Translations under genes and position numbers: made by a program | Shown: one piece after another, positions 1 through 64,000 of the stretch | Numbering within the stretch: the stretch's first letter is position 1 | Layout of the letters: each line of letters opens with the position of its first letter | Notes under the pieces: generated by a model | Told to the model about the DNA's origin: nothing | Database searches by the model: none | What the model saw: the letters and a program-made list of their open reading frames with translations, nothing else | From: Luidia sarsii | Lineage: Eukaryota > Echinodermata > Asteroidea > Paxillosida > Luidiidae | Reading direction: 5' to 3' | Length of the DNA: 64,000 nt | NCBI GenBank assembly: GCA_949987565.1 | Contig: OX465118.1 | Span: 1,802,538 to 1,866,537 of the forward strand

Positions 1-232
1 ATGTAAGACTTCTGGAAATTTTCTGGATTTCCGGAAATGGCGTAATTTCAATTCCACTTTTACTGCTCAAATCTGTTGAAATCTTAAAAACTGAATGGCG
101 CTTGCACCCCTACTGTGAATCTTAAAACCACACCTCTCGGCCCCTCGCGTAAGCACTCACTCACTCACGTCGCACAATTGGCCTTCGGTAATTTTCAGGA
201 AATGACTTTGTCGGTCACTTACATCCCTGCAA
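1..232. mobile_element. MITE-like repeat, family A (left end outside or at window edge)
   Basis: Resembles 13258-13534 over most of its length: shared tracts include ggatttccgga-type sequence, the 'gcacccctactgtgaatct' segment, 'gcgtaagc(a/g)ctcact' and the closing 'cttacatccctg'. In the second copy this closing sequence is the inverse of the start, so the family has terminal inverted repeats. Confidence 0.7.
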
Positions 233-437
233 GAGACTTCAAATGTTGCATACGCAACATCTTGTTGCGTTACTAATGCAACATTTCACTGCCTTTGCTA
301 GATGTAGCTGAGAAGAGTCTTTTGTGGTGCAAGACTTGTGGCAACATTTGTAAGTTGCGGATCTTGACCGATTTTTCTTAAAAAATGGGCTGCTGTCACC
401 CAGCACCAAGTCAGTCTGGGGCAGTTCCCACGTTCAG

Positions 438-491
438 AGTTGTCAAGCGCGGGCTTTCAAACCTTGCTTTGAAAGCCCGCGCTTGACAACT
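438..491. repeat. Perfect 24-bp hairpin with 6-base loop
   Basis: Left arm 438-461 and right arm 468-491 are exact reverse complements (arm begins agttgtcaagcgcgggctttc); loop ccttgc. GC-rich core in an AT-rich intron. It could be a fold-back element remnant or a small-RNA precursor; no sequence family was recognised. Confidence 0.85.
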
Positions 492-739
492 TTCTTTGAA
501 AAGACACAAGGTCTTTTACGCAAACTTTAAAATTAAGTTTAGGGCTAGGTTAGGCTTACCAATAGGGATAATAGTGTTAGAGTGAGGGCTAGGCGTTATG
601 CCCTCACCCTAACTGTAAACTCTGACCCTAACCCAAACAACAAAACCCCGAAGTGGTTGCAGTTTAAAAAGAAAATAATTCTCAAGCGGGCAAAGTCAGC
701 TTTCCTTTCCCTGTTTGAAAATGCCCTAAACGAAGGCAG

Positions 740-58289
<57,550 letters not shown>

Positions 58290-58296
58290 GGAAGCT

Positions 58297-58880
58297 GGGC
58301 TCCACAGACAGAGGGATGGTCCTGATGGCATGGAAATACGATAACCAAACAAACAAACAAACAAACAAACAAACAAGTAAACAAACAAGTAAACAAATAG
58401 ACCATTATGGGCTCCACAGACAGAGGGATGGTCCTGATGGCATGGAAATACGATAGCCAAACAAACAAACAAACAAACAAACAAGTAAACAAACAAGTAA
58501 ACAAATAGACCATTATGGGCTCCACAGACAGAGGGATGGTCCTGATGGCATGGAAATACGATAGCCAAACAAACAAACAAACAAACAAACAAGTAAACAA
58601 ACAAGTAAACAAATAGACCATTATGGGCTCCACAGACAGAGGGATGGTCCTGATGGCATGGAAATACGATAGCCAAACAAACAAACAAACAAACAAGTAA
58701 ACAAACAAGTAAACAAATAGACCATTATGGGCACCACAGACAGATGGATGGTCCTGATGGCATTCAAATACGATAGCCAAACAAACAAACAAACAAACAA
58801 GTAAACAAACAAGTAAACAAATAGACCATTATGGGCACCACAGACAGATGGATGGTCCTGATGGCATGGAAATACGATAG
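58297..58880 (+). repeat. Tandem array of about 104-112 bp starting at the stop codon (probable 3' UTR)
   Basis: Six units begin with gggctccacagacag or gggcaccacagacag at 58297, 58409, 58517, 58625, 58729 and 58833. Each has 'gatggtcctgatggca', 'tacgata', a CAAA run and 'aaatagaccattat'. The first unit starts 8 bases after the TGA. Confidence 0.95.
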
Positions 58881-59859
58881 CCAAACAAACAAACACCCCA
58901 ACGAGTAAACAGGGAAATACGATAGCCAGACCATTCACACACTGCCCACCGTAGCAGCAGCAGGTGCAATAGATTAGCTTGCCCAGGGAGATCCCAGCTA
59001 CCCCCCCTAACCCCTGCCTCTTCGCCGGGTAAGTTTAGGGGTGAATGGCAACTGAGCTAACGGGACAGATTTTCGGAAGCGAATCAAAGGCAGGCGAATT
59101 GTAATATCAACATGTGACCAACGAGCCAGTTAGACAATCGTGACTGTATGTGTACGTGAAATCCAGTTTCGTCCTTTCTATATGCAACTGCAAAAAAAAA
59201 TTACAATTCTCAAGATTTCAACGGATTTTCTGCAAAGGACAAAAACCTAGGATCGGGATTCTGATTGAAATACCCCCCCCCACAAAAAAAGTAAAATGGC
59301 ACACGCAGTTAAAATGTCCTTCACTTTGTATTGCAACTGAGCCCTTTGTCACAAATGCTGCATCACACCTGCACAGCGCTATGTACAGCATCAACGTGCA
59401 CTATGCTGCCACGGAGAGCATGTCTTTTTGCTCAACCACGTTTATGAACAGATCAGAGTCACAAACTCTGGCAGGTTCGATATCATAATATATAAGAATA
59501 ATGTGAACTTAAAATGTGGTGGAACCGACGTTTTTGGTCCTAGCAGGACCTTTTCTCAATGGCAGAAATCTAATTGAAAAGTGAGGCTGCGCACGGTGGA
59601 AGTTAAAATTGTAAGAAGCTCTTTTGTGAGCCATCGGCATTTGGAACGGTGCGCTGTGGTCATCCACTGGAGAAAGGGTGAAGCTGGGACGGGCTGAGTG
59701 TTGTCAAGCCCAAGTGTTGTACACAGTCTGGATCCTGGAGCCCTAATTGCACTGCTGTCAAGCAATATAAGGGAAGCACTGTACATACTAGTGACACTGT
59801 AATATGCGAAATGACTTAAAAGTGAAACGAAGAGGGGGAAATGAATTGCAATGAAAAAA

Positions 59860-60010
59860 AAAAAATTGCAATGAAAAATGGCAAAGAAAACTTTGACTAG
59901 ACCGGGACTTGAACCCGAGACCTCTGGTTTTGTGTACCTTAGACAGTGGTTTTCCCAAATAGTCAATTAGTCTTTGCTGGGGTGGGGGTGCCAGTCAGAA
60001 GCATTCAACC
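59860..60010 (-). repeat. SINE family E fragment in the probable 3' UTR
   Basis: 'gaccgggacttgaacccgag' then 'acctctggttttgtgtacct' matches the minus-strand T arm and anticodon arm of 16925-16997; 'ccagtcagaagcattcaacc' matches its flank. Confidence 0.6.
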
Positions 60011-60148
60011 ACTAATTGCCGGATCTCTCCCCCCCCCCCCAACCATTTATTGTAAATCTGGTTTCAACATTTGGGGGATAACACAAAAGAGGATGCAGCT
60101 TTTTTCAATTTAAGTCAAATGAATTAAGAAAATTATGGGAGTGTTTGA

Positions 60149-60158
60149 AATAAATAAA
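60149..60158 (+). promoter_or_regulatory. Candidate proximal poly(A) signal (overlapping AATAAA)
   Basis: Two overlapping AATAAA hexamers (60149-60154 and 60153-60158) about 1.9 kb after the stop codon. Usage is unproven; it would remove both Pumilio-like motifs from the transcript. Confidence 0.35.
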
Positions 60159-61270
60159 GTTAATTCAAGTCAGGTCTTGCCGAAACTGGAAATCCAATAT
60201 TCAAAGCGTACCTTTTTTTTTGGGTGGACATGCTGGGACATAATCTGAGACTTGTCTTAACATTAGTTCTTGAAGGAGGGTGGCTTTTTTCGTTCCTTTT
60301 TTTTTTGGGGGGGGGGTTGGTCAGAAATATTGCTGTCATCCAAAAAAGGTGAATCTGACATTTTGAGTGGATGTAAAATGCCCACATTTGACCAACTTCG
60401 GAAGTCCAAGGTAGTCTCTACTTTTCTATTTTCTTTTGTATTAGGACACTTCCGCCAACACGGTCGTCGGCTTTTGAAAAAAAAAAATCCTCCTCTTGTG
60501 AAGATTTTTTTTTTCACACGCTCAGTTGTTTTCATTCCTTAAAATATACGGGGTGTTTAGCACCAAGGCCACTATCTTTGGTTGTAACTCGCCATACAAA
60601 TTAAGAATGTCAGAAATCTGAGTAAAAAAAAAAAATGTGAGAACAAAGGTGTCTGAGTGTGGTGTGGCATAGTACAGCTTCGGATGCATTGTATTTTCCA
60701 TTCCAAAAAGCGAGTTACACCTGGAGGCACAGAAGTAACTTTTTTTATGAAAATGAGAGAAAAAAAGAATCCCTAAGGAGTAAACCGACTCCTTTGTTTG
60801 GATATCGTGGCTTCTGTCAGAGAGAGCATCTGTCTGATGCGAGCCAGTTAACAGTACTGCTGAATATTCATGTGCAATGTTACTTATGAAAATGGTAATT
60901 AATCATTCACGTACAAAAGATGTATATTATTCCTGTGCAGATTTTTTTTCGTTTTTTCCAGTGGGAGGTGTTTTTTTTTAAATGGCTGAAATTGTTAATG
61001 GAACGTCAGTGAAGTGTCATCGAATGATCTTTTTTTTTTCTAGGGGAAAAGCAAAGTAGTTAGGAAGTAGTAGAGGAGTAGATAATGAAATGAATTACCA
61101 AGGCCACATTGGATTGTGCAAAAGCAAGTGTAAAACCGGTGAGATATAAAACCAAACGAGATGTGGTGAATTTATATTCTTTATTTTTAGTTTGTAATTT
61201 TCAAAGGTAATGATTACCATATTTTTGTGAACTCCAGCCTCGATTTGACTAACTTTGAACATACGTAACT

Positions 61271-61278
61271 TGTACATA
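61271..61278 (+). promoter_or_regulatory. Pumilio-like element TGTACATA
   Basis: Exact match to the TGTANATA Pumilio/PUF consensus inside the probable 3' UTR. A second exact match lies at 62989-62996. Known PUF proteins repress or destabilise such mRNAs; action here is inferred. Confidence 0.4.
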
Positions 61279-62988
61279 CTAGCTCTTACAGACGTAAAGA
61301 AAGTGTAGCCCAAAAGAGACAATCATCGTCTGAAGTTCCTATCGTTTCAATGAACGACAGCCTCCTTCCATCGTGTTTCTGTGCATTTGTTTCCCCTCTG
61401 TATAACTATGCAGCCTTTCCTTATGTTTGCCAATAATTGTATCTGACCATGTCGACCTCATTATCGCGTGGAAGCAGGGTCATACAAAAGACTTCACCTT
61501 TTTGATATATTTTACAGTTTAGTTTGAAATGCACATAGTGATGAGCCTGACATTTCCCTGTTGTTGCCGATGTGTAAGTGAAGAGAGGTTGGTCTTCTTC
61601 GTAGAAACAGCGTCTTTGTTTTGTTTAGTCCTAATGACTCTAATTATGCATCATTCCACTACGGCTGTTTGTAATTTAGCGTGAGAGGCTTTTTTGAGTG
61701 ATTTTCGTGTGTTCGGTCCTGTACTCTGTGAGTGCAGACTAGCCTTAGCTTGGCGGGTTGTTTCCTCATGCTCATTCGAACTGATTTAGTTTCCCATGTA
61801 CGAATTGGAGCTGTGCATCGAGGGCGGGAACTCCGTGGCGGCGGGTGTGTGACTATCAGAAGACTGAGTGTTCTGCTGAGAAGTGAGTACACCGTGCCAC
61901 ATGCCTTCCGTCATTTAGAACCACCTCGGTCGAATGCAATTAGCCACCACCACCACTTTATCGGCACACCAAACTTAGCGTCAAACAAAAAGTATCCGTT
62001 TTCCGTGAATTATTATTAGGCAACATTTTAAAACGAAAAAAAACACAACCAAAGTGGTGCTGTTATAGACCCTTGAAACACGAGTACAACCGTAAGTGTA
62101 GCTCAGTTTGTGACAAAAAAATCCCGGTTAGCAGCTTTCATATTGTGGAAAATGTACTTTGATCACGTGCACCAGGTAAGGGAATCCTGGTAACCCGCTG
62201 CCAGATTGTGGAAAATGTACTTTGACCATGTGCACCAGTGATTGTGCCAGTATTATAACCGCGTTATGTTTAACGATCAATATTTATGCGAACAGAACAC
62301 CGTATGATTTTTAAGAATATTTATATATATTTAGGTACGTGTACACAGCAAATAATTATGGTCGAGCGTACTACAAAATGTGGACGAGTCTGTAGATTTC
62401 ATGTTGAAAAATTGGAAAGGATGTTAGGGAATTGCGTTGGGATTAAGATGGCTACTCTTGAACGTATGACGTCAGCACTCTGCGCTTATTTTAAAAAAAA
62501 AAGTGATTTGACACGCATTCCGTTTCCTCGGTATCTCGAATTCCTTGATTTTTTCTCCTATTTTTGTAGATTTTTTTTTTAATCAAATTGTATTATCTCC
62601 ATGTAGCGATGGCAATAATTAGCAATTGTCTGGCTTGATTGGCGACAATTTGTTCACAAAACTGAATTGCAGACCAACTTAAAGTGTATGAATTCATGAT
62701 TATGTATCTGGTTGTTTTTTTCTCTCCCCCACATTTGCGTTCGGTGCAGCGACCCGGGGAGACGGTTGTGCAAACGTTGGCGTTTCTGCCGTCAAATGCA
62801 AAGACTGGCAGAGGTTTTCGCTCTCCCTTTCAGGGGAAAAAATGTCAGCGAGTACAATAATTGATGTACCAGTACGATTGCTGGCAATTTACAGTAATAA
62901 GGTGCAGTGTAAAAAACAAACAAATTGAATTATTATTAACCAAAAACTTAAACTTGTACATTTATTAGTTGTTCGATCCAGATAATTT

Positions 62989-62996
62989 TGTACATA
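62989..62996 (+). promoter_or_regulatory. Pumilio-like element TGTACATA, second copy
   Basis: Exact consensus match about 110 bases before the candidate distal poly(A) signal, a common position for functional PUF sites. Confidence 0.4.
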
Positions 62997-63105
62997 CTTT
63001 ATTCAAGACGAACGAATACCTTGTGTCCTTGTGGAGATGTTGTACTGTGAGACAGTGTCTAGATATTGCATAAGAAATTGCTAATAATGATAATTATAAT
63101 ATATA

Positions 63106-63111
63106 AATAAA
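63106..63111 (+). promoter_or_regulatory. Candidate distal poly(A) signal AATAAA
   Basis: AATAAA in an AU-rich stretch, followed by A-rich sequence and then a TG-rich stretch (ggttctggtaccatgtagtttgt) that could serve as the downstream element. Best candidate for the end of the WDFY3 transcript. Confidence 0.45.
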
Positions 63112-63130
63112 CCAAAATCCAAAATTATGA

Positions 63131-64000
63131 ACACAAAATGGTTCTGGTACCATGTAGTTTGTTCAGTTGGTGATTCTGCCCATACTCAATATTTTTCTTC
63201 CTTTTTTCAATGCTAAACATTATACTTATTGTATCAAATTTGAAAAACAAGTGTCTTGAATCGCTTCAAATGATAGACCAACCTCTTGCCATTTTCTCCA
63301 CAATTTGGCCCCAAAACCTAGACTTGAAAAATGGCTTTGGTTGACTACGCGTTAATTTTATTCTTGAAATAATTTGGAGTCCATAATTTGTTTGTTTGAT
63401 TATTTCATTCGTATTTCATAACATGAATAGAAAATTCTATAACACGTCTATGAAGGGGCCCGTAGAACTTACAGCTCCTATATACCACACCGTATCTAGT
63501 GACTCCCTGCACTATTTCTTGTGCTTGAGCAAAAGAATGACATGGCCTCCAAACGTCTACAAACTCTGGAAATAATCTTTCCCTTCCCGCCTGAAACGAA
63601 GACAGAGCTACCTTCACAGTTATGATGTATTGTGCCTGCGAGATGCTTAATTAATATGTTCACGACTGAAGGGTCTTCCATCGAGTAGACAATCACAAAT
63701 GTTCCAACAGAGAATAATTCTTAAATGTTCTATCATTAGGAATAGAACTATTTTTTTGGGCTGCGTTCATGAACCAAGGAAAGGCAGACGTAACGGAATT
63801 AACGAACGCCACGGAAGGTATCCAGGAGGGCAGAATATCCAGTCTGCAGTAGGATTTATTCGACTTTATTTACAATCACCCAGGTCCACTTTGTTAACAA
63901 GCCAGTGGACAATAGTAATGCCTTTACATCAGGTCAGGTCAGGTCACTCCCGTAGCTAAAAGTTGGGGCAAAGTGTTGAGTGTCTTCCTCTAATTCTTTC
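63131..64000. other. Intergenic sequence without recognised features
   Basis: No gene, RNA or strong repeat seen downstream of the candidate distal poly(A) signal. A short caggt repeat lies near 63930. Confidence 0.5.

Larger units (their letters stand above)
58290..63130 (+). other. WDFY3: Probable 3' UTR of WDFY3
   Basis: No coding region is supported after the stop. The first 600 bases are a tandem array. The stretch to 60100 holds repeat fragments (a tRNA-derived SINE in minus orientation and a fold-back fragment near 59510-59560). From about 60900 the sequence is AU-rich with poly(A)-signal and Pumilio-like motifs, typical of a long 3' UTR. The end is inferred from AATAAA at 63106-63111; an earlier site at 60149-60158 would give a shorter form. 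Confidence 0.5.

Noticed and set aside
63405..63959. Small genes downstream of WDFY3
   Set aside because: Short frames on both strands without motifs, start context or splice partners that I can support.

Overview
The window is animal nuclear DNA carrying one recognisable gene on the + strand: the 3' two thirds of the WDFY3/ALFY gene (WD repeat and FYVE domain-containing protein 3, called blue cheese in flies). I joined 48 coding exons between about 740 and 58289. They have GT/AG borders, and all reading phases agree from exon to exon. Together they give one open frame of about 2465 residues ending in TGA at 58287-58289. Exons were assigned by comparing translations with my memory of the vertebrate protein; no alignment was run. 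The N-terminal part of the protein, the promoter and the first exons lie upstream of the window.

Layout: 740-1979 concanavalin-A-like domain; 3166-31444 armadillo-like solenoid (exons 3-25); 32427-35166 basic and acidic linker; 36515-37816 PH-BEACH domain; 38611-49664 BEACH domain; 50629-53581 WD40 repeats; 53810-54593 one large GC-rich exon for a disordered acidic/Ser loop with a candidate LC3/GABARAP-interacting motif; 55222-57447 last WD blade and start of the FYVE zinc finger; 58169-58289 end of FYVE and stop. A probable long 3' UTR follows, with a candidate poly(A) signal near 63106. No gene is supported on the - strand.

The introns are unusually rich in repeats. There are about 20 tandem arrays, with units from 3 to 142 bp, and many fill most of an intron. 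There are several families of short elements with terminal inverted repeats, fold-back elements, tRNA-derived SINEs in more than one family, and one truncated Ty3/gypsy pol fragment. Pyrimidine-rich arrays on the coding strand very often run up to 3' splice sites. Two exon ends with their 5' splice sites have been copied into the following intron.

The protein family, the intron-dense structure and the interspersed repeat types suggest an invertebrate deuterostome. An echinoderm is my best guess, from the general look of the repeats only, and confidence is low.

No new multi-gene system was found. The most interesting material is the relation of repeats to splicing, the fold-back elements, the inverted pair of 33-bp minisatellites, and the conserved autophagy motif.
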